DNA of 64,000 nucleotides from Candidatus Scalindua sp. SCAELEC01 (GTDB lineage: Bacteria > Planctomycetota > Brocadiia > Brocadiales > Scalinduaceae), in assembly GCA_004282745.1 (NCBI GenBank), contig SHMT01000014.1, forward strand, positions 62,001-126,000. The letters are read 5' to 3'. Both the position numbers and the translations under genes were made by a program. Each line of letters opens with the position of its first letter. Position 1 is the stretch's first letter. Positions 56,039 through 64,000 of this stretch are shown here, piece by piece. The notes under the pieces were generated by a model, which saw nothing but the letters and a program-made list of their open reading frames with translations, was not told the origin of the DNA and made no database searches.

Positions 56039-56183
56039 GTGTTTGAACGAAAACTACCCATCTACTACGTTGCTGCAACAATTTCGAAATCCTCAAGTAC
56101 AATTGTACGTTCCGGTTACGATATTGTTACGCGCCTTGTACCTGGGCACTTTTCATCCAAACACAGGGTTTTCGTTCAGACAC
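56039..56183. mobile_element. MITE family B copy at the nitrilase stop codon
   Basis: A 145-bp element with ends GTGTTTGAACGAAAAC and, reversed, GTGTCTGAACGAAAAC, flanked by TA. Nearly identical to 18159-18303. The TA plus the first element base form the TAG stop of the nitrilase-family gene. Without the insertion that gene would end one residue later. Confidence 0.9.
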
Positions 56184-57157
56184 TAAATATCAATACGTGA
56201 AAATGTTCGTTTCCCTTCGATAGGTCTGTAAACAGATTTAAAGTCCATGGCGTAATCGAAGTCGTCTTTTTCGAACTCACGATGAGCCTTGATATCAATA
56301 TTGTGGGCAATTAGCAGTTCTTCATTGACTCGCGAAGCTTGGAGAAGTGGCAAGCCTGATGGCGCCCAAATCCCCGATCCGCCCCAAAACCTTGCTCCCG
56401 TCATGGCATTTACGCCAACGGCGTTGCACGCAATCACCCAGATCTGATTAGTGGCCGCAGTCGATGCCATCATCACATCCCACAAGTAGCCATAATAGGT
56501 ATCTGTCTTGACATTCATTTCAGGATAATCTCTCCGCGCCATGGCTCGCCAAGAAGCAAGTTGAATTACGGCATCGATTTCCTCAATTTTGGAGTATTCA
56601 AGCAACAAGTGGGTAAACATGACATCGTAACAAGTGGTAAAGCCAAACTTACCGTGAGGCGAATCCACAACAAGGTGATCGTCCCTCCCACTTTCTGTGT
56701 AGACCTTTTCCAGAGGAGGAAGAAAGGTTTTCTCGTATGTGCCATTAGCATCCAAGTGATCGTGATCGTGGGATAAAATCATCGTCGAATTGAGATATTT
56801 TCCCTCACGGCCTATGCGGATATTATTGAAGACAACAGCCCGAAGATTGTCATCAAGGCACGGCTTCAAAGTCGATGCTACCCAATCCTGATTATTTTCA
56901 ATGACGGCTTTGTCCATATACAAACGGCACTCTTTCTCGTCTTCCCAGAAATATCCTGAAAGGCAGAACTCAGGAAATATGGCGACGTTTACTTTTCTCT
57001 CCTTGAAAATCTGCGTAGCCAGAAGCATTTTCTCTTTGTTAGCCTCAATATCGGGCACAACCGCGTGAATGTTGGCAAGTCCAAGAGAGAGGTTGTTGTT
57101 ATCTTGTGAAAAAAAACGTTCAGCGACTAAAAAATTATTTTTTGATTTTGATTTCAT
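56183..57157 (-). CDS. Carbon-nitrogen hydrolase (nitrilase superfamily)
   Basis: A 324-residue amidase/nitrilase-type enzyme. The catalytic Glu lies in IFPEFCLSGY, Lys in YEKTFLPP and Cys in FTTCYDVMFTH; the later IWVIACNAVG strand is also present. It would hydrolyse a small amide or nitrile; the substrate cannot be told. The ribosome site is weak. The stop codon is made by the family B MITE junction, changing the end by one residue only. It lies in an accessory region with MITEs on its downstream side. Confidence 0.92.
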   Translation of the reverse strand: MKSKSKNNFLVAERFFSQDNNNLSLGLANIHAVVPDIEANKEKMLLATQIFKERKVNVAIFPEFCLSGYFWEDEKECRLYMDKAVIENNQDWVASTLKPCLDDNLRAVVFNNIRIGREGKYLNSTMILSHDHDHLDANGTYEKTFLPPLEKVYTESGRDDHLVVDSPHGKFGFTTCYDVMFTHLLLEYSKIEEIDAVIQLASWRAMARRDYPEMNVKTDTYYGYLWDVMMASTAATNQIWVIACNAVGVNAMTGARFWGGSGIWAPSGLPLLQASRVNEELLIAHNIDIKAHREFEKDDFDYAMDFKSVYRPIEGKRTFSRIDI

Positions 57158-57223
57158 GTAATATCATCTTTTGGATAATGTGGAGTTAATGAATCGGTTT
57201 TTATATTACCTGTTTAGGCTCTT

Positions 57224-57640
57224 CTATAAGTGATAATCTCCTGCTGCTTCGGGTTGGTATACAATTTCTTCAACCTTTAATTTTCTTATTCCTGCTGGGA
57301 CTTCCCATTCAATACTATCTCCAACCTTATATCCGATTAATGCAGTTCCAATTGGAGCTAAAATCGATATTTTCTTACTACTAATATCTGCCATATCGGG
57401 AAAAACCAAGGTATACGTCATTTCTTCTCCTGAATCCAAATCTTTGAGGCGAACCATAGAATTCATAGTAATTACATCTTTTGGTATTTTCTTTGGTTCA
57501 ATTATTTTACCCTGATTCAACTCTTTTTCTAATTCCTTTAAATAATTTTTATCCGGATTATTAAAATCAGTACTTTCTTCGATTAGGTTCATCAATCTCT
57601 TTTTATCGAAAGCGTTAATATAGATTATTCTTTTTTTCAT
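57224..57640 (-). CDS. rnk: Rnk / GreA-GreB C-terminal-type transcription factor
   Basis: About 138 residues from the ATG that follows a perfect AGGAGGT. An in-frame ATG 14 codons earlier has no such site. An N-terminal helical part (FDKKRLMNLIEESTDF, LKELEKELNQGKII) is followed by a GreA/GreB-type FKBP-like domain (ISILAPIGTALIGYKVGDSI). Rnk-type proteins bind RNA polymerase near the secondary channel and act as regulators of nucleoside diphosphate kinase or as anti-Gre factors. Confidence 0.88.
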   Translation of the reverse strand: MKKRIIYINAFDKKRLMNLIEESTDFNNPDKNYLKELEKELNQGKIIEPKKIPKDVITMNSMVRLKDLDSGEEMTYTLVFPDMADISSKKISILAPIGTALIGYKVGDSIEWEVPAGIRKLKVEEIVYQPEAAGDYHL

Positions 57641-57682
57641 TTTTCTACCTCCTGTGACTGTAGTATTTAAAATTTTTTTCAT

Positions 57683-57775
57683 CTAACATTTTGCATAAGT
57701 AACCACCACCTGCATGTAATGCTTGCAAGAGAGGCTTAGAGCGACAGCCTCGGTAAATATTAAATCGCATAATTT
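57683..57775 (-). repeat. Leader repeat upstream of rnk
   Basis: Second copy of the leader motif seen before the DUF3124 gene, with a different hairpin in the middle (GAGGCT/AGCCTC). See that entry for the shared strings. Confidence 0.5.
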
Positions 57776-57919
57776 TTGGTGGTTTGCTTCATGCGTTTTT
57801 CGGCTTTGTCTCTGATTAGTATTGTAAAATCAAGAATTTATACTGTTGCTAAAGTGTGTGCTTCCGTTTGGAAAAAGTGTACCGTTACTTCTTTCTCGAT
57901 TTTCTCCTCTGCCTTACTT

Positions 57920-58174
57920 CTAGCTATTGTTATCATTCCATACGAAGCAAATTTTCCATTTATCATTTATTCTTATGCTGTATTGGCCCTCTCTATTGCC
58001 TTTTAATTGTTCAAGTCTATTTCCTGGGGGGATTCGTAGGCTGTTTAGAGAAACGGCTGCATTTAGGATTTCACGTTTTACTCTCGCAATCCTGAAAATA
58101 CTTCTGAACTTTTTAACATCCAAGTCATTGAAAAGCTTTTCCGTGTTTTTGCTCCTGAAAGTTTTTAGCGTTAC
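57920..58174 (-). pseudogene. HigB-type toxin, decayed
   Basis: The frame reads LKTFRSKNTEKLFND near the front, then RIPPGNRLEQLKGNREGQY and SIRINDKWKICFVWNDNNS, clearly the HigB/RelE-like toxin family. No start codon fits at the expected position (GTA ACG CTA precedes LKTF), and a TAG cuts off the usual VEIVDYH tail; a one-base change near the end would restore SYEV. No HigA antitoxin follows. A broken toxin gene. Confidence 0.72.
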
Positions 58175-58227
58175 CGCAGTGTATGACGATTGACGTCATT
58201 CTTCAAGTAAAAAAAAGTTTATTCTCT

Positions 58228-58374
58228 TCAATTTATTCCAACAGTGCCTACTTCACCACCAGACCACTTAAAACAAATTCTCCATTGATCATTTATTCGA
58301 ATGCTATGTTGTCCTTTTCTATTACCGTGCAATGCTTCAAGGTAATTTGATGGTGGAACCTTCACGTCATTCAT
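58228..58374 (-). pseudogene. Second HigB-type fragment
   Basis: A 48-codon frame: NDVKVPPSNYLEALHGNRKG, then SIRINDQWRICFKW, the core of HigB. It lacks the N-terminal third and has a divergent end (GEVGTVGIN). It lies directly before the other HigB remnant on the same strand; no antitoxin is adjacent. Confidence 0.65.
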
Positions 58375-58534
58375 GAATAGTAACCGTAATTAATGTTATA
58401 TGCAAAACGAACTGTCATGAGTTTTCTTTTGTCTCCACATGCATTCACGAAAAAACGATAGCCGTAAAGGGAGTACTCGCTTCACGTCTATAGCGCTCCA
58501 GCTATATGAGGTGTTCGTCGGCGCGTGATGGAAA

Positions 58535-60844
58535 TTACAACTGCAAATTCCTCAGTCGCAGGGCGTTCATAATCACCGAAATAGAACTGAAGGTCATCGC
58601 CGCCGCCGCGATCATCGGCGAGAGCATCCAGCCGGTGAATGGGTAGAGTACTCCCGCGGCAATCGGAATGCCGAGGACGTTGTAAACAAACGCAAGAAAG
58701 AGATTTTGCCGGATGTTTTGCATCGTCGCGCGGCTTAATGTTTTGGCCCTTAGAATGCCGCGCAAATCGCCTTTTAAGAGTGTGATGTCAGCCGACTGCA
58801 TCGCCACGTCCGTGCCTGTTCCCATAGCGATTCCGACATCGGCCTGTGCCAGTGCTGGCGCGTCATTTACGCCGTCGCCAGCCATCGCCACGATCCTTCC
58901 TTGCGCGTGCAATTGTTTTACCTTGTCGGCTTTCTGGTCGGGCAGAACGTCGGCGAAAACCTGGTCAATGTTTAATTTCCGCGCCACCGCGTTGGCAGTT
59001 TTCGCGTTGTCACCCGTCATCATCACCACCTTGATTTTTTGCCGGTGCAGTTCGTTGATCGCTTCTCTGGCAGATTCTTTAATCGTATCCGCCACGCCGA
59101 CGAGTCCGGCAGGTTCCCCGTCCACCGCCACAAACATTACGGTTTGACCTTCGATGCGTAATTCGTCAGCTTTTCCGTCCGCCGGAAAGTCCACATTGTT
59201 GTCCTGCATGAGTTTGGTATTGCCGACCAGAACTTTTTTGCCCTCAACCGTTCCAAAAATGCCTTTACCGGTAACGGATTCGAAACTGTCGACCACTGCT
59301 AATCGGACGTTTTCTTCTTCCGCGCCTTTGATGATGGCTGCCGCCAGCGGATGCTCGCTCGATTTTTCGAGGCTGGCGGCGAAACGCAGAACGTCTTTTT
59401 CATCCACACCGGAAAGCGAAATCGTTTTTTGCAGGCGCGGTTTTCCTTCGGTCAAAGTTCCCGTTTTATCAACGACGATCACGTTGACCTTTTCCAGAAC
59501 CTCTAACGCTTCGGCTTTTTTGACCAGAACGCCGGCCTGCGCGCCGCGACCAGTACCTACCATGATGGACATAGGTGTCGCCAAACCGAGTGCGCACGGG
59601 CAGGCAATAATCAAAACCGAAACCGCCGCGACGAGCGCGTAAGTAAGCGAGCCTAAAATCAGCCAGACGATGAACGCCGCAATCGCCACCAAGATCACCG
59701 CTGGAACGAAATACGCCGAAACGACATCGGCAAGTCTTTGGATCGGGGCGCGCGAGCGTTGCGCTTCGCCAACCATGCGGACGATTTGCGCCAGCAGCGT
59801 GTCGCTGCCGACTTTTTCCGCCTGCATTAAAAGAGGGCGCCCACCGTTAATCGTGCCGCCGATGACTTTATCGCCCGCCTGTTTTTCAACCGGAATGGAT
59901 TCGCCGGTGACTAATGATTCGTCAATCGCTGTTTCGCCCTGTAAAATCACACCGTCGATCGGAATTTTTTCATTGGCACGCACGCGTAGAGTCGCTCCGA
60001 TTGGCACGTCCTGGAGCGCGATTTCTTCTTCCGTGCCACCATCTGAGACGACGATGGCCGTTTCGGGAGCTAGCTCTAAAAGTCCTTTTATCGCGCTGGA
60101 GGTTTGACTTCTGGCGCGCAGCTCTAAAACTTGTCCGAGCAAAACAAGCGTTATAATCACCACCGCCGCTTCAAAATAAACGCCGATCAAGCCCGTGTGT
60201 TCGTCCTGCATCGAAACCGGGAAAAACTGCGGAAAAAACAAGGCGAAAAGACTGTAAAGATAAGCCGCGCCGGTGCCGAGAGCGATCAGCGTGAACATAT
60301 TTGGACTGGCGTTTTTAACGGACGCCCAGCCGCGCTCGAAAAACGGAAATCCGCCCCACAGCACGACGGGCATCGCTAAAACGAATTGAATCCAAATTGA
60401 AATTCCGGGTGAAATAAACGAATGGAAATTCGGCAGCATTTCGCCCATCGCCAGAATAAAAATCGGAATGGTCAAAACGGCACAAATCCAGAAGCGCCGC
60501 GTCATGTCAACGTATTCCGGGTCGGGCGTATCGTCCAGGCTAAATATTTTCGGCTCCAGCGCCATTCCGCATTTCGGGCAGGTTCCGGGGCCGATTTGCA
60601 CGACTTCAGGGTGCATCGGGCAAGTGTATTCCGCGCTCGCACTTTCCTCCGTTTGCTTTTCGTTTTTCTTCCCTTCGAGAAAATTTTGCGGGTTTTGCCT
60701 AAATTTGTTCAAGCAACCCTTCGAGCAAAAGTAATAAGTTTCGCCTTGAAAAACATATTTTCCGGCGGCGGTTTTCGGCGCGACCGCCATGCCGCAGATT
60801 GGATCAACGAGTTTTTTCGTTTCAAGTGAATGATTTGCAGTCAT
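58535..60844 (-). CDS. Copper-type P1B ATPase with YHS and heavy-metal-binding domains
   Basis: About 769 residues from the ATG preceded by GGAGGGAG. An N-terminal YHS-like domain ([27 protein letters not shown]) and a HMBD motif ([19 protein letters not shown]) replace the usual MXCXXC domain. Eight TM helices, the CPC metal site ([11 protein letters not shown]), the phosphorylation loop [18 protein letters not shown], and [16 protein letters not shown] follow. It would export Cu(I) or a similar ion. The gene is visibly more GC-rich than its neighbours, so recent transfer is likely. Confidence 0.95.
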   Translation of the reverse strand: MTANHSLETKKLVDPICGMAVAPKTAAGKYVFQGETYYFCSKGCLNKFRQNPQNFLEGKKNEKQTEESASAEYTCPMHPEVVQIGPGTCPKCGMALEPKIFSLDDTPDPEYVDMTRRFWICAVLTIPIFILAMGEMLPNFHSFISPGISIWIQFVLAMPVVLWGGFPFFERGWASVKNASPNMFTLIALGTGAAYLYSLFALFFPQFFPVSMQDEHTGLIGVYFEAAVVIITLVLLGQVLELRARSQTSSAIKGLLELAPETAIVVSDGGTEEEIALQDVPIGATLRVRANEKIPIDGVILQGETAIDESLVTGESIPVEKQAGDKVIGGTINGGRPLLMQAEKVGSDTLLAQIVRMVGEAQRSRAPIQRLADVVSAYFVPAVILVAIAAFIVWLILGSLTYALVAAVSVLIIACPCALGLATPMSIMVGTGRGAQAGVLVKKAEALEVLEKVNVIVVDKTGTLTEGKPRLQKTISLSGVDEKDVLRFAASLEKSSEHPLAAAIIKGAEEENVRLAVVDSFESVTGKGIFGTVEGKKVLVGNTKLMQDNNVDFPADGKADELRIEGQTVMFVAVDGEPAGLVGVADTIKESAREAINELHRQKIKVVMMTGDNAKTANAVARKLNIDQVFADVLPDQKADKVKQLHAQGRIVAMAGDGVNDAPALAQADVGIAMGTGTDVAMQSADITLLKGDLRGILRAKTLSRATMQNIRQNLFLAFVYNVLGIPIAAGVLYPFTGWMLSPMIAAAAMTFSSISVIMNALRLRNLQL

Positions 60845-60880
60845 TTCTCCCTCCTGTTTCATAAATCTTTGGCGCACACA

Positions 60881-60911
60881 AAGTATGTAACAACCTTCGA
60901 GTAACTGTCAA
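60881..60911 (-). promoter_or_regulatory. MerR-type promoter of the P-type ATPase gene
   Basis: On the minus strand TTGACA (60906-60911) and ATACTT (60881-60886) are separated by 19 bases, the long spacer of MerR/CueR-controlled promoters. The spacer contains CGAAGGTTGT, resembling half of a CueR operator. No MerR-family gene is nearby. Confidence 0.55.
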
Positions 60912-61094
60912 GTCAAGCGAAGAATTTAGACAATCCCGTGAGTGCTTAAAGTTTCAGCTTCTTTAGCGTAGGCGCGCACAGCACAACGACTAAAGTGAGG
61001 AGCGCCGAATGGCGTATAAAATAAACAAAGAATCGAAAAACATAAAAATCGCAAGAGATAAAGGCGTTGCCTCCACTGATTTGTTAGGCACTTA

Positions 61095-61256
61095 TCAACG
61101 ACGTTCACGGTCAGGCGCCCCACCTTTGATTGCGTATGCTATTCCAGCAACCGCGGCACCCGCCCCGATAAGGAGACCACCAATTATCTCGCCAACGTTA
61201 AACTCAATGCTAACTTCCGGATTGCTCAGTAGGCCCCGAAATATTAATGCGCCAAG
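61095..61256 (-). pseudogene. Possible fragment of a Gly/Ala-rich membrane protein
   Basis: An open frame with no usual start codon reads LLSNPEVSIEF, then a hydrophobic glycine-zipper-like run (EIIGGLLIGAGAAVAGIAYA), and ends GGAPDRERR before TGA. It may be the 3' part of a lost gene acquired with the ATPase, or may use a rare start. Low certainty. Confidence 0.35.
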
Positions 61257-61265
61257 TGCTTGGGG

Positions 61266-61766
61266 TCATGTTTGGGGTCGATTAGTAATCTTTATTATCC
61301 TCTTATTCAATTTTCCATCTTTCGTTATCTTTGATTTCACACTAGCTACCCTTCGACTTATGGATGAATAACCAAGACCAAACAAATTACCAATTTCTTG
61401 GTTATTATACCAACCGGTACTCCATAGAAGATAGATTAATAAATCGCGATTTAATTTATCTGAATCACTTATCCTTGAGGATCGTAAAAAATCACCCGTA
61501 TCACACTTTATAACTTTTACCGCTCTCTTGAGAATTTTTTCAGGATTAGTATCTCTTAATACTTGCCTTTTTTGAGGAATTTCAACATCTGGGTTTTCTG
61601 ACAAATACTTAGACTTTATACGGTCAATAAATTTCTGGGAACCAAAAAAAAAGCCCTGTCGAAAATATTCCCATATTTTTATTTCTTCTTTGGAGTAACT
61701 TTGTACCATACGCCATTGTCTTGCCATAACAGACACGGTACCTTTTAATGTCAAGTGATTAATCAC
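61266..61766 (-). pseudogene. C-terminal fragment of a REP-associated Y1 transposase-like protein
   Basis: An open frame that resembles the tail of IS200/RAYT-type proteins: YFRQGFFFGSQKFIDRIKSK, then a DnaA-like HTH (GWYNNQEIGNLFGLGYSSIS). The HUH and Tyr catalytic core that should precede it is absent. Translation could only begin near position 61727 or 61766. Probably a dead fragment. Confidence 0.65.
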
Positions 61767-61819
61767 TGATCAAGGTTTGACCCAAGTTGCAGTTGAAGGT
61801 TCTTTATAAACTCTTTTAT

Positions 61820-62491
61820 TCAACCACCACTTAATGCTCGTGGATCCAGTACTTTAACCTTCACATCTGACGGGATTATAAGTTTATCTTCCGGGATGGA
61901 GATGTTTTCCTGTATCTCTGTCGCTTCTGTAATTACTCCCATTGCTGCTACATCTTGGTCCTTCTTCAATGCAATCCCTTTCCATATCCATGCCTTACTG
62001 TAAGGATAATCTTTTTCCCAGACATCACATACCCTTCCGAGAATCTCTTCGGTGCCAATTTTCATTGCGTCAATTGCTACGTCCATGTTACTACCGGAAT
62101 TTCCTTGAAGTGCTTCATACCCTGCATTGTTCATCCTTATGGCTGTTCTGGAGTTAAGGTCAATATTGTATACCCATTTCCCATTTTCTGCGATTAAGAT
62201 CATGAAATTCCTCTCAAGTTCCATACCCCTCATCTTCGTGGTAAATTTTTTGTATCTTGCCTCACGTCTTCCCCAGTCGTCAATATAAACGGTTTCTGTG
62301 CCGTTATTCATTCCCGAAACTTTGTACTTTATGATTGCAGATTTCAACTCAGGGTAACGTCTGGATGATTCAGTCGATGCTTCTGTTTCGGATACCGTTT
62401 TTAATTCTGAAACGGGGGTGATATGTGCACACGATATAGTCATGGTAATAATTACTAAAGACATGATAAGGCAAAAAGACAAATTTTTCAT
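61820..62491 (-). CDS. Putative lipoprotein, possibly LolA/LolB-like
   Basis: About 223 residues from the ATG with AGGAG seven bases upstream; longer in-frame starts lack a site. A signal peptide ends in lipobox TISCAH. The mature part alternates short beta-like segments (SAIIKYKVSGMNNGTETVYI, NFMILIAENGKWVYNID, GTEEILGRVCDVWEKDYPYS), a pattern seen in outer-membrane lipoprotein-sorting-like proteins. I cannot name a family with certainty. It stands alone between the transposase and intron fragments. Confidence 0.72.
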   Translation of the reverse strand: MKNLSFCLIMSLVIITMTISCAHITPVSELKTVSETEASTESSRRYPELKSAIIKYKVSGMNNGTETVYIDDWGRREARYKKFTTKMRGMELERNFMILIAENGKWVYNIDLNSRTAIRMNNAGYEALQGNSGSNMDVAIDAMKIGTEEILGRVCDVWEKDYPYSKAWIWKGIALKKDQDVAAMGVITEATEIQENISIPEDKLIIPSDVKVKVLDPRALSGG

Positions 62492-62628
62492 TTTTTCTCC
62501 TGTTTCAAATTTATTCATTTTCAATATTTTGCTCAAAAAGAGCTTAAGAAAGTAGCATTTACGCATAGAATTTACCAGTGATAAATTTGTGATTTCCTGT
62601 CATAAGAAGGATACTTTTTACACTAATC

Positions 62629-62669
62629 GTCAGTTCAAACGGTCTTCAGTGAAAACAGTTTGAACTGAC
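62629..62669. repeat. Perfect inverted repeat at the end of the RT fragment
   Basis: GTCAGTTCAAAC (62629-62640) and GTTTGAACTGAC (62658-62669) form a 12-bp stem with a 17-base loop. It begins where the RT homology ends (after DSYGYR), like the hairpin at the other RT relic. Confidence 0.75.
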
Positions 62670-63250
62670 CTGTATCCATATGAATCTTCATGGAAATATG
62701 GATCAACTTGGGGCTCCAGTTCATTTTTAACAACCATCTGTGCAACCCGATCGGCCACCGTCGGCACTCCGAGGATTCTCTCTCCTCCTTCCTTTTTTGA
62801 AATAGCAACCGCTTTAACTGCCGGTGGGAAGTATGTTCCCGATGACATTCTATTCCAAATCTTATAGAGATTATCTTTGAAATCCACCTCAAACTCTTCT
62901 ATTGACTGCCCACCAACTCCTGCTGTACCTCTATTTGCTTTTACTTTTCTAAATGCTTCCATCACTGCATGTTTCGAAATTTTAAACGACTTTGCTTTGT
63001 TCAATGATTCCTCCCATTGCCCGTCCGAACGGATTCATCCGGGCGGGCTGGTTGATCAATTTACATTACTGGATGATCCAGAGACCTTTGCTCCATCATT
63101 ATTACCGTGACTTCATCGCTCATACGCTCTGGTCCGTCCCTGTGTTTCGCTTTGGTACTCAAATCCTTGCAGGTCTTCTACTTGGATCGCTCCCTTAACA
63201 TCGAAACGACAGGTTCCCAAGTTCCCTATAGAGCCCTGTGTTAAGTTCAT
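62630..63250 (-). mobile_element. Truncated group II intron with RT N-terminal fragment
   Basis: The RT frame runs 62630-63004 from TTG (MNKAKSFKISKHAVMEAF, AGVGGQSIEEFE, GTYFPPAVKAV, LGVPTVADRVAQMV, DSYGYR). It is cut off before the catalytic YADD motif and replaced by a hairpin. The preceding 63005-63250 region (GGGAACTTGGGAACCTG, AAGCGAAACACAGG) matches the leader of the relic near 2.3-2.5 kb and looks like the 5' part of a group II intron RNA. It is not functional here. Confidence 0.8.
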
Positions 63251-63429
63251 GCCACCTCCATGCCGGCCGCCGCCTGGACAGTAAACAGGTTTCCTCCAGA
63301 CTTATCCCAGATTAAGGACACCCCCCTGGTTTTGACGACATCCATAAGTTTTCGACAATTTCTCAGTGGTTCACTTGTGTTCATCTCCATAACACTCACC
63401 TGACAGAATCTTTGTCCTGCCTTTTCCAT
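63247..63429 (-). CDS. Small hypothetical protein before the intron fragment
   Basis: A 60-residue ORF beginning MEKAGQRFCQVSV, with GAGGAG seven bases before the ATG. It ends at the edge of the intron fragment, so its 3' end may have been replaced by the insertion. Family not recognised. Confidence 0.4.
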   Translation of the reverse strand: MEKAGQRFCQVSVMEMNTSEPLRNCRKLMDVVKTRGVSLIWDKSGGNLFTVQAAAGMEVA

Positions 63430-63599
63430 TAACGCTCCTCACATTAGCTCTTTACCAATGCAACTTAATGGTGGTTTGAAACCCCTCCCTGCAGAGTGGT
63501 TTCGAGGGGCCACACCCTCATCCTCTATACAGCATTGCTTGAAATTGTATTGCAGCAATTACTCGAACATAATTGCTCCTCCTTTCGCGCATTCTTGGC

Positions 63600-63711
63600 G
63601 CCCAATCCTCGACTTGGCATCACTAAGCCTCTGGTTTTGTTCAATCAAAAAATAAAAATTTCAAGTAAACTCCGGCCCAGAAATTCCTAATACCATTTTG
63701 CAATGGGTATA
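63600..63711. mobile_element. MITE family D copy, one end visible
   Basis: The right end (reverse complement TATACCCATTGCAAAATGG) and about 90 bases of interior match 3615-3708 in inverted orientation. The other end was not found. Confidence 0.65.
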
Positions 63712-63864
63712 TAGAGCGCCATCGTATTCTATTCTTAATGGCCTGGCCATATGGTGTATGGAACAAAAACCTCAGATCTGTCAAGAATAAAGACCTGACG
63801 CTTATGTGGCTTATATGGATTAGCCAGACCGAACAGGTTTCTGTGTGAATCATCCGTCCGAAGT

Positions 63865-63999
63865 CTACATTCTACCGGGCTTGTCGCGGATCAATGCTAC
63901 CACTCTTTTCGCTTCCACCGCGATATGACGAATGAATCCCGTAAAAGTAATTACCCACGCCGTAAGAGCGACAAGAATGAAAAACCGTGGAATGAACAT
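63865..63999 (-). CDS. Small membrane protein at the window edge
   Basis: A 44-residue ORF beginning MFIPRFFILVALTAWVITF, with one hydrophobic helix and a basic tail (AKRVVALIRDKPGRM). Its ribosome site would lie outside the window. Plausible but unconfirmed. Confidence 0.4.
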   Translation of the reverse strand: MFIPRFFILVALTAWVITFTGFIRHIAVEAKRVVALIRDKPGRM

Positions 64000-64000
64000 C

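Noticed and set aside
60131-60829. Plus-strand ORFs across the P-type ATPase gene
   Set aside because: Open antisense frames are expected in a GC-rich gene; no ribosome sites or family motifs.
54225-61100. Integron cassette array (GTTRRRY-like strings such as GTTAGAT before rnk, ACCTAAC near 54.3 kb, GCCTAAC/GTTAGGC near 61.08 kb)
   Set aside because: Single-gene spacing and hairpins made this tempting, but I could not pair R' and R'' core sites into proper attC structures and there is no integrase. The strings are short enough to be chance.

Overview
The window looks like chromosome of a Gram-negative, AT-rich bacterium. The gene set suggests a planctomycete, possibly an anammox-type Brocadiales such as Candidatus Scalindua. 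Pointers are an LPS pathway (KdsC, LptC/A-like), a lysine/alanine-rich histone-like protein, HEAT-repeat and Tll0287-type c-heme sensor proteins, and a duplicated domain I remember from planctomycete proteins. This assignment is inference: there is no rRNA or hydrazine-pathway marker here. I saw no rRNA, tRNA or CRISPR.

Layout. 0-8.6 kb is a sensory cluster: a chemoreceptor whose PilJ-type sensor is split by a c-heme (Tll0287/DUF3365) module, a CheX-like phosphatase, three exported proteins with tandem PilJ-type domains (one with TPRs), and a stand-alone Tll0287 c-heme protein. 8.9-18 kb holds a DnaJ/formylglycine-enzyme-like fusion, a 1002-residue HEAT protein, a GspE/PilB ATPase with a PilZ-like neighbour, and MltA. 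19-32 kb is a long minus-strand block: SMC, histone-like protein, NrdG-NrdD-NrdR behind paired NrdR boxes, MnmE, YidC, a 56-residue Trm112-like gene, ScpA and an M50 protease. 32.7-42.9 kb runs on the plus strand: KdsC, a large LptC/A-like protein, a GDPD-HEAT fusion, CobA-HemD, YehS, GlyS and XerD. 44.6-45.5 kb is a candidate oriC with DnaA boxes and a good promoter before dnaA. Then come PilZ, an acetate-CoA ligase, an HgdB-like/PHP/RadC set and an accessory stretch.

From about 52.8 kb the content is accessory: a lipoprotein gene split by a MITE, a receiver protein, NYN-LOTUS, DUF3124, a nitrilase, Rnk, two HigB remnants, a visibly GC-richer copper-type P-ATPase, a transposase fragment, a lipoprotein and a truncated group II intron RT.

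Four families of short TIR elements (called A, B, C, D here), mostly with TA target duplications, are scattered through the window. Several sit exactly at stop codons, and one copy of A is nested in D. The most interesting items are the PilJ/c-heme sensory set, the MITE-shaped gene ends (including an interruption whose excision restores the frame), and apparently altered key residues in NrdD, DnaA and the GDPD.
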